Source: Notholithocarpus densiflorus (Eukaryota; Streptophyta; Magnoliopsida; Fagales; Fagaceae). From it: DNA of 64,000 nucleotides. A model generated the notes under the pieces. It saw only the letters and a program-made list of their open reading frames with translations. It did not search any database and was not told where the DNA came from. Within the stretch, counting starts at the first letter, position 1; every line of letters begins with the position of its first letter. Location: positions 62,001-126,000 of the forward strand of contig JARYZH020000229.1 of assembly GCA_030021035.2 (NCBI GenBank), read 5' to 3'. Of this stretch, positions 20,583 to 33,891 are shown one piece after another. Made by a program: the position numbers and the translations under genes.

Positions 20583-22254
20583 TGCCACACCAGCTTTCAG
20601 TCCACCAACTCAAAGCTGAAAACAAAATTTTAACATAAAATTTTATAGGCACAAATTATTTTATAATATTTTTACAAACTGTTAATATGGTAAGTTTTTA
20701 TTGATTTTCATCTGAACTTATTATTAACATCAGATTTTCATTTACAATAATCACTCACCATATTAATAATTTGTAAAAAATTTCATGACACGCCACACTT
20801 CCCCAAGAAACTAAAGCAATACATTCCATATTCTTTGAAAATTTGAGAGCGCAAAGCCGCAAAGGAGGTTCTCCCGCGGAAACCATATCATTTTAAAAGG
20901 TTTTATTTTTGGCATTCAACTTATGATCAAGTCCTTCTACTTTTTTCCTACGTTTTAAGCTCAACATGTTAAGATTTTACGTACGTTAGCTTCTCTCACC
21001 TTGATAAGTTACCGAAAATAATTGGTCTACTACTCTACTTTGTGTATATAATAATAATAATAATAATAACAACAATAACAACAACAAATTTTCAATTAAT
21101 TCACTTATGAAATTGTGACGAGATTTAAGTTTTAGAGGAGATACAAGAGCAATGACATCGGAAAACACCAAACAACAACTAATTCATCACCATTCTCATA
21201 TCCATTCAGAATTTCCAAGTTTTTTTTAGTTGAAATATATCATTTCAATTTCTTTTTGGTTTATTTAAAGTTTTTTTAAATTTTCATATTACAATTATTA
21301 CTTATATCACAAATCATATTGACATTATCGCATTGAAGAACATCAAACAACTAAGTCACCGGTATCATTGTCATATCCATTGAGAGTTTTCAAGTTTTTT
21401 TTAAGAGTCCGAATTTGATAAGGAGGGGGAGTAAAACTCTTGTTTTACACATCATTGCCACGTTAGCCTTTCACTTAATAAGAAATACATCCTACCACAC
21501 CGAATAACATCTTAATTAACTCACACTTTCATCAATGTCTTTAATTTGAGAACAAACTAAAACCCAAATCTCATCCTTTCCAATACAAAAAAAGAAAAAA
21601 AAAAGAAAAAAGAAAAAAAGAAAAAGAAATCTCATCGTTTCCTGCATCGTTCGCTCAAGTTTTAATTTTTCAAATCTGAAATCTCATCAATTCAACAGGT
21701 TTGCTCAAGTTTTAATTTTTCTTGATTTCATCTTTTTACCAAATGGATTTCGAGCTTTCTCAATCGTTCCAATCGTTGGCTCAAGCGAATGCTACTGAGA
21801 TTTCTTGGTACAAACTGATACTAATTGAATTAGGGATTCTCTTTCAATCAGGTTTGAAAACGTGAAATAGGTTTTTTTAAAAGATGTTATTAAGTGTATT
21901 AGGATGTATTGATTTTACAATAAGTCTTAAGTAAAAAAATGATGTGGCATGTCCATATTGGCTGGTGTAAACCAAAGGGTTTACACCCCGTCCTTATTGA
22001 ATTTATTCTCATATATATATATATGATTAAACAATTCAAAATGAAACCTATATATAGCTATCAGCCTATCATACACAATCAAGTTAATATGTTTATTACT
22101 TAAATATTGAAACCCAAAAAAAAGGTTAACAACAAAAGCTACCGGATTCAAAGTAAAAATTAAAAAAATAAAATAAAATACAAACAAACAAACAGTTCCC
22201 TACTTTATCTTTTGAATCATTCACAATCAACTACATCCTTCACCCTGCTGTATC

Positions 22255-22690
22255 ACACTCTAGAGTCAAGCATTTTGCATCAATTCGTGCAAAAATTTAT
22301 GTCTATTTTAATATAAGAACTTATATTTTCTATTTTACAAACTTACCTTTTAAAACACTTTACGTCAGATTATCTATTTTACACTATATGTCATTAAAAT
22401 ATCAAATTTTCTTTATTTTTTAATTGTTTCTCTTTCTTCACACATAACAGCCACTGCCAACTCTCTTTCTTCATCCTCAAGATATGTAAGAAAGAATAAA
22501 TAACTAAATGCAAAATGAATAGTAGTAGTGTAAATTTACACGGATACTATAGCAAATTTGTAAATTTACACAATTATATACGGAATGATGTAGGTCATTT
22601 TTAGACAAAATTATGTAAATTCTACACATTTTTTTCCCTTAAGACATAAACTGACATGAATGCTCAGAGGATTCACATTAAGGTTCTAAT
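22255..22690 (+). repeat. MITE of the GAGCAYTCACATC family
   Basis: The left end, TCAAGCATTTTGCATCAATTC, and the right end, GACATGAATGCTCAG, are roughly inverse. The interior landmarks TCTATTTTACAC, TTTAATTGTTTC and CTTCACAC match the copies at 935 and 62812. It has no coding capacity. The unit 2 equivalent region lacks it. Confidence 0.55.
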
Positions 22691-22953
22691 AAATTGAACT
22701 TTTAGCAATTCAAAAAACAATTTTATCTATTTTAACACCTTAAAACTTGACTTTTGGCACCATTGATATAGTTGATTTTTTAGGGTTTTAGGTGCTATAA
22801 TAGCATTATGTGAATGCTTTAAATTTTGCCTCCGTGTCTCGCAGTTCCCAGCACTAAAGTTGTTCATTGTAAATATTATATTTCTCTCAATCTAATAGAT
22901 TTTCCTCTCTATTAACTTTTTTTTTTTAATCTCTTTCACCTATTATTATATTT

Positions 22954-22956
<3 letters not shown>

Positions 22957-22987
<31 letters not shown>
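22957..22987 (+). repeat. (TC)n microsatellite
   Basis: About fifteen TC dinucleotides in intergenic sequence. Confidence 0.95.
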
Positions 22988-22990
<3 letters not shown>

Positions 22991-24537
22991 GCTTAGTTTC
23001 CATATTTTTGTTACGTGTTTTTTTAAAAAATAGACGTATTATACTCATACTATACAAGTAATGTTCTTTTCCTGTTTCTTTATATTTCTGCCGAATTTTT
23101 GAAACGTATTTTTTATGAAAGATGTTGAGTTATACCCGTTTATATAATTACCGTATCTTACACGTACTGTATATTACTAACTATGCTTCTCAGGCATAAA
23201 TGTGGTTTTCTTTACGTCTTAATAATTGTAGTGGTCGTACGTGCATACGATGGTATGGCTATAATATTCAAACATGGTTACAAAATTATTTCAATAATTT
23301 TGTGCAATCTATAACCTATTGTTTGTATTAGGCAATTAATCAAAAAGTTGGATAGCTTGTTGAAATACTATCCAAATGTTGTGTGAAACTCATATCGTCA
23401 CCTCTAAAAACAACAAACAACAAAATAGTAAACCAACTTTAAATTAAACCAAAGTGATGAAAAAAGATAACCCATGAAGAAGAAAATGCCTGAAATAGAA
23501 TTGAATTGAATAGCAAAGTGAATTTGAGGTGACAATTAAATAAAAATTAATAAAAAGATTTATTATTTTTTTGGCAGTAGCTTAGCTCCTCCCTCTTACT
23601 TCAAAAAAGGAGTTTTATTTTTTGAAGTCAAGTACAAACATTTTCTAGACTTCTAGTGGTTGTTTGGTTATACTAATACTTTTCTCCTTAAGGGACGGGG
23701 TACGCGCATGCCTAATTAAGAGACAGACAAGGACAGTCACACATTGCAAGTTGCTAAGAGATAGACTCTCAAAAGAGAAGAAAGAGAGAAAAGGAGACAA
23801 TCACATCGCAAGATCCACACATGAGAAGAGCTAACCGACATAAAAAAAATCTAATAAAAAAATTAAATAAATAATTGAAAATGACATAAAGCTGTTTCTC
23901 TTGGTAATTTCAATATTTTTTTCTCTATAAATTTGACCCTATACTAAAATATATGACATAAAATTGTAGAAAAAAAACAAAAAATTATACTTAAAAAAAG
24001 TCAAAAGTTACTATTACGAGACCATAAGGTGCCGTTAGCACAACCCAGGAGAATATTATGTTTATGTTTTTTTTGTTTGAGAGGGATTATGTTTATGTTT
24101 CGGTGTATGATTAGTTCTAGTAATGATTAGTTCTAGGAACACTTACATCACTTCTCACGGTCTTATTTTGTACAGTGTAGGTACCTCTCATCTCAGTGAC
24201 ATCCTTCTCTTTCTTGTACTTTTTCAGAAATTTCCAATTCCTCTCGACCGTCATTGACCATATCTAATTCTACTACTACCACGTACAATCACATCTCTCG
24301 ATAGCAGTGAGAAGAGCAAAGAAAAAGACAGAGCTGACAGACAATCACATCAGAATAAGACATAACAGCATAAAAAAGAATATCACGTTTCAGTAATCCA
24401 GTCAGCAGCTATTTTGGTGTTTCATCCGCAATAAATGGTTGACACATGAGCACATAATCTCTCTTCAAAAATAGAATATTATGTTTATGTTTCATCTTAT
24501 GATTTCTTGTGTTTGTTAAGATTTCTTTTATCGATCG

Positions 24538-24640
24538 GATAAAAAATTATTAAAAGAGTTATAAAAAAAATAAAGGATAAAAAATTCGGATAAAAAATTA
24601 TTAAAAGAGTTGTAAAAAAAATAAAGGATAAATTTTTTTT
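24538..24640 (+). repeat. Short direct tandem repeat
   Basis: Two nearly identical units of about 54 bp contain TTATTAAAAGAGTT and AAATAAAGGATAAA. A third partial unit lies near 24764..24800. Confidence 0.75.
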
Positions 24641-25015
24641 GGTGAAAAGGAGATTTTTCTAGGACAAAGTCTATTAAAGTACATGTTATTCAAATCATTC
24701 TAAAAAGTAAAAGATCGTAGGTTATTGGTGACTCATTCAACCGGACATGTCATTATCCAAAAAAAATTATTAAAAGAGTTGTAAAAAAATAAAAAATTGT
24801 CAAAAAAAAGATCAAAAAACGACAAAAAGCTGCTGCAAAAGAAAGTTATTGTAGGCGAATCATTTCTTCAAAGAGTTATATACAGATGCTATTGGACCAC
24901 CGCCTTTGTTATCTTTCTTACTCTGTGTCAGTTTTCACCTGCAATCTCTCTTCTACCCAGGAATAGCCATAGGAGCCAACTTAACAGCAGAAATCTCCAA
25001 TTCGCTTAGACAATC

Positions 25016-25123
25016 ATGGGCTGTATTCTCAGTAAGCCTCCGACAAAAGACGGCGGCTCTAGATCGAAACCGCGGTGGGAACCATGTTTCAGATTCTCAG
25101 GAACTTCGAAAACCCAACTTGGG
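25016..25123 (+). pseudogene. Unknown small first exon (MGCILSKPP...), duplicated at 45880
   Basis: An ATG opens 36 codons beginning MGCILSKPPTKDGGSRSK and ends at a GT donor (GGGGTACGT). Unspliced, it stops at 25141. It aligns base for base with 45880..46003 (MGGILGG..., also Gly at position 2), but a one-base deletion near 25099 shifts the frame of its second half. M-G-C or M-G-G at the start fits N-myristoylation, which is motif-level inference only. I do not recognise the protein. Spliced to the next exon at 25298 it would join in phase with the argininosuccinate synthase relic. Confidence 0.4.
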
Positions 25124-25297
25124 GTACGTATAAAGCAATAAATCTTGAACCTTGAATCAAAGTCAAATACATTTAGCATTGTGTTTAGATGAAGTAAACA
25201 AAGAGTAGTAATGAGAAAATATAACACAAAAATTTGTTATCTGCGTCTTATAAATAAATGTTTGTTGTTGCAATTAACTCGAGTTTTGTTAACACAG

Positions 25298-26454
25298 TTG
25301 GCGGCTAGAGAAAGCGAGCTCCATGGCCATGCTGTTGCAAATATTAGTAATGGTGGCAGCGTAACTAAGTTTCGTAACAATCAAGGTGAGGTTGTTTTGG
25401 AATACTTGTTTCTGCAATATGCTTTGGTACATTGCATTGTTGGCTCGCCAGCTATCATGACTTAGTTTGCAATGAGTTAATTAAGTGCTTAGAAGTTAAA
25501 AACCTTAAGTAATGAATATGCTAGCCTGTTTAGTTTGGCTTGGAACTTTCTTTATTTCTTTATTTTTATTTTTGGGACATACTTAGCTTATTTGCCCTTG
25601 AGATGCAGTTATCCGAGCAGTTTTGCAGAGTGATAGAGAGATGGAAATTTCTGAAGCTACAAAGGGTAGAGGGTTACGTGGAAAAACGAACAAGTTCGTG
25701 GTGAAGAACTTGAAGGAGGAATTTGTACGAGATTTTATTTTTCCTTGATTTTCTATCATCTGTTTTTATTTCCATTTGTTGTCTCTGATAAAGTGGAGTT
25801 TAGATACCCTTTTGGTACTTTTTCTTGGGTTAGTTTACTAAAAGAAAAATGGATATTAATTTTTTTCAAGGAAGCGTTTTCCTTTCTGCGCTTCTTGTCA
25901 TCAGCTTTGTGTTTCAATGGCATCATGAAATTTCTTTTTTCATCTGATCTTATTTATCTTATATCTTTGTAATGATATATTCAAAAAATAGGCCATGGTG
26001 GATATTGCCAAAGAAATAGGAGCTGATGCTGTCTCTCATGGATGCACAGGAAAAGGGAATAATCAGGCATGCCTCATGATTGAGCTCTAAATTTTATGAC
26101 CCATTGTGTTCTTCTGTTTTTTTGTCTGACACAGTCTTGCTTGCTATTTCCTCTCCTCAACAGGAGTTGGAGTCTTTAACAGTTGATCGAGAAAGCATGC
26201 AACTTAAAGATTCAATGGCACTCAAGTATGCTGAGCTAGTTGCAGGTAGATGGTTTGACCCACTTCGCGAGTCAATGGATGCATTTATGCAAAAAATCAC
26301 TGAGACTACAGCAGGTTCAGTTTCTGTGACAGGCCGTAAGAGCCCCTATAGCCTTTATAGGCAAGATTTTTCATCTTTTGAGAGCAGCCAGATTTATGAT
26401 CAGGCTGATGCTGCTGGGTTTGTTCGGCTTTATGGTCTTCCAATGAGGGTTTGA
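25298..26454 (+). pseudogene. Argininosuccinate synthase relic, internally deleted
   Basis: Argininosuccinate synthase joins citrulline and aspartate in plastid arginine synthesis. Relic exons: 25298-25385 (ELHGHAV..., end of the transit region), 25609-25748 (ATKGRGLRGK, then directly FVVKNLKEEFVRDFIFP and a stop), 25992-26066 (AMVDIAKEIGADAVSHGCTG) and 26164-26454 (ELESLTVDRES through AAGFVRLYGLPMRV, stop). The nucleotide-binding loop (family motif AYSGGLDTS) and everything between GKGNNQ and ELESL are missing. A further few residues after TAGSV are lost in frame, and the C-terminal residues expected after MRV are absent. The donor after GNNQ reads GC, not GT. Real introns remain, so it is a decayed segmental copy and not a processed pseudogene. 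Confidence 0.88.
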
Positions 26455-26818
26455 TCGATACTCAAGCAGCGCATATGAGACTTGTTTTTGATTGTTTCAT
26501 GTCTTATTGGTGAATAATTCTCTTGTATTGCTAAGGCGAGGCATTTGCATGCGTTAATTGTTTGACAATAAGTAGTTTATGCCATAAGATTTATGTTTCT
26601 CTTTGGTTCATGCTTTCTTAGTTTTGTAAGATGTTACTGTCAGTTGTTCTGTGTCTGTTTTGTATATATTACACTTTGCAGGCCTACTGTAACGTTCTAA
26701 AAGATTGGAATTCCCAGAACTACAAAGTCTCTTGAACAGTTAACTATTACCCTTGATTGATTCACAAACCCCACTAGTGTTGATGATTGATAAGGGGCCA
26801 AACAAAGGCCACCGCAGT
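26455..26818 (+). other. Flank after the synthase relic, no gene
   Basis: AT-rich sequence resembling a 3' UTR and intergenic spacer. No frame, repeat or RNA signal was recognised. Confidence 0.4.
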
Positions 26819-27189
26819 CAGGGCCGGCCCTAGGCCTAGGCCATTTAGGCCATGGCCTAAGGCCCCCTAACATAGAAGCCCCAAATTAAAATGGGGGCAC
26901 TAAGTTTTTTTTTTTAATTAAAAAAAGAGTGCATAACTTGCACATTTTTTTACCACATGTCTTATAAATTAATATATCTAATAAGTAATTTAATATTTAT
27001 TTATTCTGTTCTTGAAATATCACATCAATTTATAAGTTTTTTATAATAATTTTATAATAACTTTAGCATCCATTTTACACAAAAAAAAAATTTATAAATT
27101 AATAGAAATATAACACAATTACCAATTCACCATTTATTTTTCACAGAAAAGATAGTAGTATATTAATAAACCGATGCCAAAAGAACAAA
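26819..27189. repeat. Probable hAT-type MITE start (CAGGGCCGGCCC)
   Basis: CAGGGCCGGCCCTAGGC followed by palindromic GGCC/CCTAGG sequence is typical of the terminus of a widespread plant DNA-element family. The opposite end was not located, so the right limit is a guess. The sequence is AT-rich and non-coding after the first 80 bp. Confidence 0.35.
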
Positions 27190-27470
27190 ATTATCGGGGT
27201 GGGTCCCTCTGACCACGCTCCCATCAGTCCTTACATCGAAGTATCAAACAACACTAAAAAATAAAGACAACAGTACAGTGACCACATAAACAAATGAAAA
27301 TCAGATACCATGCAGGCTACACATGCTAACCGTGGGTAGTCATCCAGAAGCGAGGTTGCTCCCTTAATAATTGCATGGGGAGGAGTTTGGATTGCTTCAA
27401 AGTGGAACCGGTTCTGAGCATTCCAGATGGACCATGCCACCATGGCCCACGTCTCAAGGTCTCAAATTGC
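27190..27470 (-). mobile_element. LINE 3' coding fragment
   Basis: The minus-strand frame 27443..27231 reads MVAWSIWNAQNRFHFE..., the tryptophan-rich region downstream of the zinc-binding segment in plant LINE reverse transcriptase ORFs (compare LLWCIWCERNARSF in the LINE at 47796). Only this short piece is present. Confidence 0.55.
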
Positions 27471-29956
27471 AAGCCTTCTTAATTTACTCTTGAAAACTGA
27501 CTTGTAGGAAAGGGAGTTTAAGAGCTTATAAATAGTTAATTAAACTTGCACTTAATTCATGTGGGATATTAGAATCATAACAATGCAATGGGAGTACATA
27601 ATTAGGCTATAGAACTACACTGATGATTGTTTGATATGAATTTAATGGAGATTGATTTCCAGCGTACCTTACACGAAGCTTTAGAAATCAGTATTTCAAC
27701 ACCTGAACAACATCTTCATTCAGTTGCATGAACCATTAAATCTGAAAAGTATGAGGAGAAAATGATTTCTCCCTGTGAGAGTCAAATCTAATTCAAGAGA
27801 AAATCAAATATGAATGACACTTAAGAGCCACTAGAACAACTGGCACACATGCGCATGCACACATATCTAATAGATTGTTCTTTAAGAAAAAGAAAATATC
27901 ATAATGAGTGCATCTTCAATTCTGGAAGTGTAGCAGCCTCGATTTATGGCTATTACACTGGCTCTGTAACTTCTGGTTCAACTGAACTAAGTTTCAGTTC
28001 AAGTCTTTGTCCAAATTTCAATATGATGAGATTAATTATGGGGAAAGAACAATATTGACATATAAATATGTCTGCCAATGCTAATCATCATATACTAATC
28101 TACATTAATATCAGCATTGTTCATATTTTTCCTTCCATTTATAAAGTTTTCATCAAGCTCTTGATTTTTTCTGTCCTCCACTCTTTCTAATTTTATAGGT
28201 GAAAATTGAGGATATTGATGCCTATGCTCCAAAGGATTTATTAATTGTCACGACTGGCTCTCAACTAAGTTATTCTAGATGCCCTTGGTGGCTGCCTGGT
28301 TCCGTAGACAGCATTATATTTATTGGACCAATTTAGCAGGCATATCACTATGTTGTATATTATATGTCAGGCAGAACCACGAGCTGCCTTAAAACTTGCA
28401 TCATATGGAGGTATTCATTCTCTTAAACTGAGCATGGAAGATGTAATATTGTACTCAGCTAAGGTAACAACATTTTACAGAACTGTAACCTGCTTTCAGA
28501 ATTCTGTATACATTGAGAAAATTCTTTATGATTTTCTCTGTAACTTTTTTTTTTTTTTTTTTTTTTTATTTAATGAAAATTTTGAAAAACAGATTTACAG
28601 ATGTTTTTACTTTGATTGGCCAGAAAGTGTTTAAAGTACCAAATATTTTGCACAATCACTTAGAAAAAGTTTAAAAGAGGGTGTTATAAAAAAATAAAAA
28701 TAAAAACAACCCTACGATGCTTTTCCATTTTGTTTTTGTTTTCTTCTTTTATGTTCTTTATATCATAAAGGAACAGTGCAATTATTTTCTGAAAAGGAAC
28801 AGTGCATTATGTTGACGGTTGACCATGTTGAATATGTTCATATTGTAATTCCCACAAGTAGTCTGGTTTTAGGTTCAAGTATTGGTTCTCTACTATCTTC
28901 TTTGGTGATAATTATTTCAATCAATTAATTACAAACCTTCCCAGCTATTGGCTTTAGAATTCTGATCTTTGGGGATTTCATTATGGTTACATTTAGATCT
29001 TCTTTCTAAGCTTCATTACATAGTCAAGTTAATAAAATTGTATCTGGTTTTATATACCTTTAGGTAATCCCTGGTAATGAATCTCGAGTGATGAAAATGT
29101 TAAACTGGATATCAGAGATTGGATCGTCAATTGTAATGGGGAAGAATGAGGGCCTACATACATCTGGTCATGGATATCGAGGAGAACTGGTAAGTTTCAT
29201 TGTCGGTTCTCAAAATTTGAATTTTCCTACATTATTGTATTTCTATTTTTTTTTTCTAATCTTCTTAAACATTTTTGTTTAATTATAGAAGAGAACAACA
29301 AAAATCCAATATCTTATAATCATGTTATCGTCATATCAATAATGGGATTACTCAAAGAAAGAAGACATGGTTAACTTATCCAAAAAAAAAGAAAAAAAGA
29401 AAGAAAGAAGACATGGTTAGGGTTTCTTGGGTTTCACTTTTTGAACACTCTCTCTTTTTCATTTTATGATGACTAAATTTTCAAGAGAATTAGTTGCATA
29501 TGAATAAGCCTCTAGGTTAATTCTAGGTCCCATGGGTGAGATCTAATCAGGCCTCATGAATAATTTATTATGTACAGGCCTTGTTTCCATTACTCATGAA
29601 CTAAATGCATGTCTTATTCCTCTGTCTTGCATACGATGAGATACTAATGAAATATGAAATGCATTTCCGCAGGAGGATATACTTCAAATTGTGAAGCCAC
29701 AACATTTTGTGCCCATAGATGGAGAACTCTTGTTTTTGAAAGAGCATGAATTACTTGGAAGATCAACTGGCATTTGACACAGTTGTGTAAGTCAGTGCTT
29801 TGTTATTATGTCTAGTTGATACGTTAGTAGCTTAGCATGATGAAATGGATTCAATAGGAAACTCTGACCGGCTTAGCTTCTAAATTTATCAGGCTTTCGG
29901 TGTGATGAGATTTAACACTTTTACTACATAAGCATTTGGAATTAAGTTGGGACTTT

Positions 29957-32805
29957 TGTCACGCCTTGAACCCAATTAAATCAGGGCAAAGAACCATTAA
30001 AATAAACTGTAGGGGATTTTTATTTTGTGGATAAAGATAAATAAACATTCTGAACTCTCCACAATATAAGTTAGTGCTCTATGAGACATTTACAAACAAT
30101 AAAAATTACAAATCATGTCTCCAAATATACATGAAATTCCAAAACTCCAAATTGATCAACATAAAATCACAATCCTTCCTAGGATAGGCAACCTCAACAA
30201 CAGAATGTAGGCCTACCATGCCCAAGGCTAACAAACCTCAAGAGCCCAACCTCCGATAGAATTTGCTATGGCCTCAATAAATTTAGTAAGTTGAGTCACT
30301 AACCAATCATAGCATAAATATCTCAATTAGCATAATGCTCCAATCACCACCAATAAAACAAACTTTATGCCTGAGATATAGCAAATTTATCTGAAAACCG
30401 TTGGAGAGTGGGATGAGCTAAAGCCTAGTAAGTAGCATAATTAATGGGGGTGGGGGAAATGCAATTCATGATAATGAGCATTTTACAAAACGTTTCATAA
30501 TTTGGAAATTTCCATTTGGATCATGTAAAACCATTTTTCTTAATAAAACGACAAGAATAATTAAAAGAATGTAGCACCAAGCTTTCTCAAAATATTTCAA
30601 CATGAAACTACATAGTATTTATTGTGAGCTATCAAAACACCCTTTTAAAACTTGAAAATCCAACCCAAGGCCACGTGACAAGCCGCCATAAAGATGTTAG
30701 GTATGCCACGAAGACATCAGTTATGCCACGAAGACATCAATCCACCACAAGGATGGGGTGCCAAGATACCAATGTCACAAAGACTATAGCATCTGGCTGG
30801 GTAATCACATGTCACAGCCCAAGGGTAAAAACATGAAGAGCTCACAGTTTACATGAAATCAAGACACAGTTCCAAGTAATTTCACAAAAACCTTTGGAAT
30901 ACCCAATATATTCACAAGGTTCTCAAATTTTCCAAAATCATTTCTTGTCAATAAGATTTTCTATCAATTTTCCAAATATCACAAGTCAAGTCAAGTCAAG
31001 ATAAAACATCTTTAAAATTTGCAAATAATGCAATAAATCCATAAAATCCATTCCCAAGAATTTTATAAAAGATGCTTATCTTTTCCAAGCCAACACATCA
31101 TGCATTTCCCCTTTCGCATTACCAAATATGATGTACTTTTTATAAATAGTCATATATAATAAGGTCACAACACAATACTTTTTAAGAAAACATAATCCCA
31201 CAAATAATTTTGTAAGATGTGTTTGACCCAAAAACAACGTTTATGCAACATGATTATTTTCCAAAAATCCCATTAAAAAGCTACTTACCTCAGCAGTCCA
31301 ATCCAAATTTACCTCAACCGGGCACCGCATTCAACCAATCAAGTTACTAGTTCCATCACCTTGGAACCTAGAAACACAAATATCAAGCCTATTACTAACA
31401 AGGACTACTACAAATTACACTATCAAATTTATCTCCATAAATTGGAAAGGATTCCCTCAAAAATCAAATCTAAGGCCCTAAAGCCTAGCTTGACCATCCC
31501 AAGACAAATACTCCTACCCAAATGGGAACCAAACAAGCATACAAGAAACTCATAGGACTATAACACAACCAAAGCCTTTAATTTCCCTATCGCAAACAAT
31601 GTGCATTTACCAACTTGATACAAAGTATGTCACTACCAAACCATGATAAAATTAACCAAAGTAAAACACTTGTCAAAGAAAGCACATAAGAACTTACAAG
31701 CTAAACCACACAACAAAAACTTGGAGTAAATTCCTTAAAGTCTCAACATCCTAATCACACTTTCAGATAACTTGCAACAGGTCAGCCCTTTTTATAAAAT
31801 TCGTTTGGTCCACTTAGTGTTATCCAAAAAGCTTGAAATTAAATATGGAGAAGCCTTTATATGTCTAGTATGTACCACCAAAAATTCGGCTCAAAATGAT
31901 TTTTCTATAATTTATTAAAAATCATGTAATGCAGCTTACTCGAATCTGTCAGGGACAGATTTACAGTCCCTAAATAAAATTACTATAACCTTAATACTAT
32001 ACCAAAAACTTTCAGACTTGATTAACCTTAAAGCTACATGTTTTAGCACATAATAACAAGTTAACAACTATGAATGCAACCCATAACCTCATATAACAGT
32101 CATCACAACACAAGTCAAGAAATACTATCTCTAACTCACATAGGCAATTTACCAAACACTTGGCATGCAATAAGCACATGCCCACATTCAAATATGTCAA
32201 AGCCATTCAAATGCAAAGGAAACACTTTGGAATCAACTCATGCAACAAAAAAACCCATATAGCTGCTCTAGGAAACCAAACCTCAAATATCCATTAGTAA
32301 AATAGACAATTAAAACACCCCATCAAAACAAACACTCCAAATAGTTTGAAATTTTCGGATTTAATATAACTTTTGCTGCCCAAATCCTCATAACCCTCTA
32401 ATCTTCCAATACTCACCAACCTCATCAAGTATATACCATAAACATCATAAAATAACAAAACCCAAAGTATTTCATAGAAGAAATAGAGAGAAGATTCATA
32501 TTTTTACCTTGGGTTTGATCCACTTCAAAATCTCATGGAGTTTGGTTACTAGGAGGACTAATGGAGAGAACTCCTCACTTCCTTGGAGGTCTTGATTTGA
32601 GGATTCGGTCTTGTGGGAGAGAGAAGAAGAGGGAATAAGAGAAAGGAGGGAGAAAGGAGCCGTGAGAATGAAGATGGGGTCATGTGTGTTGATAGATGGG
32701 GAACTTAAGGACACATAACAAATACTATCTTGTTGGCTAATTTTACAAAAATGCCCTCACTACAAAATACACGCATATATTTGAAGAAAAACTTGGGATG
32801 TTACA
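29957..32805. mobile_element. 2.85-kb solo LTR in intron 12 of RNase J copy 2
   Basis: The element begins TGTCACGCCTTGAACCC and ends GGGATGTTACA, i.e. TG...CA. It is flanked by the 5-bp duplication ACTTT (29952..29956 and 32806..32810). Unit 1 has the empty site at 10631..10635 (GGGACTTTAACTGG). I saw no gag-pol, primer site or internal LTR pair, so it is best read as a long solo LTR left by recombination. A non-autonomous element without recognisable LTRs is less likely. Its short ORFs look random. Confidence 0.8.
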
Positions 32806-33181
32806 ACTTTAACAGGGGCAATGACTTTTCTGCTAGAGTTGAGATCGGAATGAGATTATGCATCTCATTATTGGTATAGATTGAGGATCAGTAAGATTAA
32901 TCATACTTTCAGCAAGATCAGTAAGGTTAAGCTATTGGGTTTCTTGTCACATTGAGTGTTCCTTCTGTTAACCTTCCCCTTCTACAATTGAGAGCTTAAT
33001 ATCGTGCATATGAACATGTTGCTTTTGTACTTTTTTTACTTTGAGGAGGGAGCTTTGTCACAATGGGCTTTAGTTTTGCATGACCTGTTTTAATCTTTTC
33101 TGGACAAGTATGACTTGTTCTCATCTTTTACATGGATAAAAAGATACCCCGTTTGGTTTGTCTTTTCTAGCTAAATTCATA

Positions 33182-33184
<3 letters not shown>

Positions 33185-33219
<35 letters not shown>
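33185..33219 (+). repeat. (AT)n microsatellite
   Basis: About seventeen AT repeats, expanded relative to the unit 1 equivalent (ATATATATAT near 11015). Confidence 0.95.
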
Positions 33220-33224
<5 letters not shown>

Positions 33225-33891
33225 GAAGCTTCCATCCAACTATATGTTTGTAAAATATAAATTCTATGAACCCACGAGTCAAGGGAATTGTAGAACAATA
33301 ATTTAGAAAATAAAAAAATCCTCTTAGTGCTCGGATTTTATTTGGGTTAAAATGTAACATGTCAGAATTTCACATTAAAGTGGTAGGGAAGATTGTCCTG
33401 TGTAATTACTTTGGTGTATAGCATGCCTATTATGATGCAAAATACTGGTTAGGATTCTATTGATGTTACAATATACACATTTCATGTTATTTATAATACG
33501 ATATGATGAAAAAATTTAATGTGACTTAATTATATCAGGTTATAAAGAATGGGGAGATGCTTGGGGTCTCTCATTTGAGAAATGGGAGAGTTCTTTCTAG
33601 TGGTTTCACTTCCCTAGGGAAAGAGAATTTGCAGGTTAGTGATCAAGGGTTTTGCCTTGCCTATAATGAAAAGTTATTCTAGAAAATTCTTAGAGATCTA
33701 GTCTTGTATTGCAGTTGATGTATAGTGATGGCGATAAAGCATTTGGTACATCATCAGAACTTTGCAGTGATGAGAGACAAAGAATTGCATCAGATGGCAT
33801 TATAGTGGTCAGGTAGTCCTCTTGGATCTTGCAGTACAGTTCAATATCATTGTCATCTATACAATGGCATCTTATAACTTTCTTTTACAGT

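Larger units (their letters stand above)
20895..25212. other. Segmental duplication block, copy 1 (partner 43172..46092)
   Basis: The block starts at GGTTTTATTTTTGGCATTC and runs to CAAACAAAGAGTAGTA. Landmarks in the same order in the partner include ACGTTAGCTTCTCTCACC, AAAATAATTGGTC, GGCATAAATGTGGTTTTC, CTTTAAATTAAACC and the small exon at 25016. Segments of both copies are interrupted by private insertions. Apart from that exon and the MITE at 22255 there is no gene in it; 22690..24790 is AT-rich with short repeats. Confidence 0.8.

Noticed and set aside
30624..32714. Several 60-70 codon ORFs on both strands
   Set aside because: All fall inside the solo LTR, are unrelated to gag or pol, and have random-looking composition.
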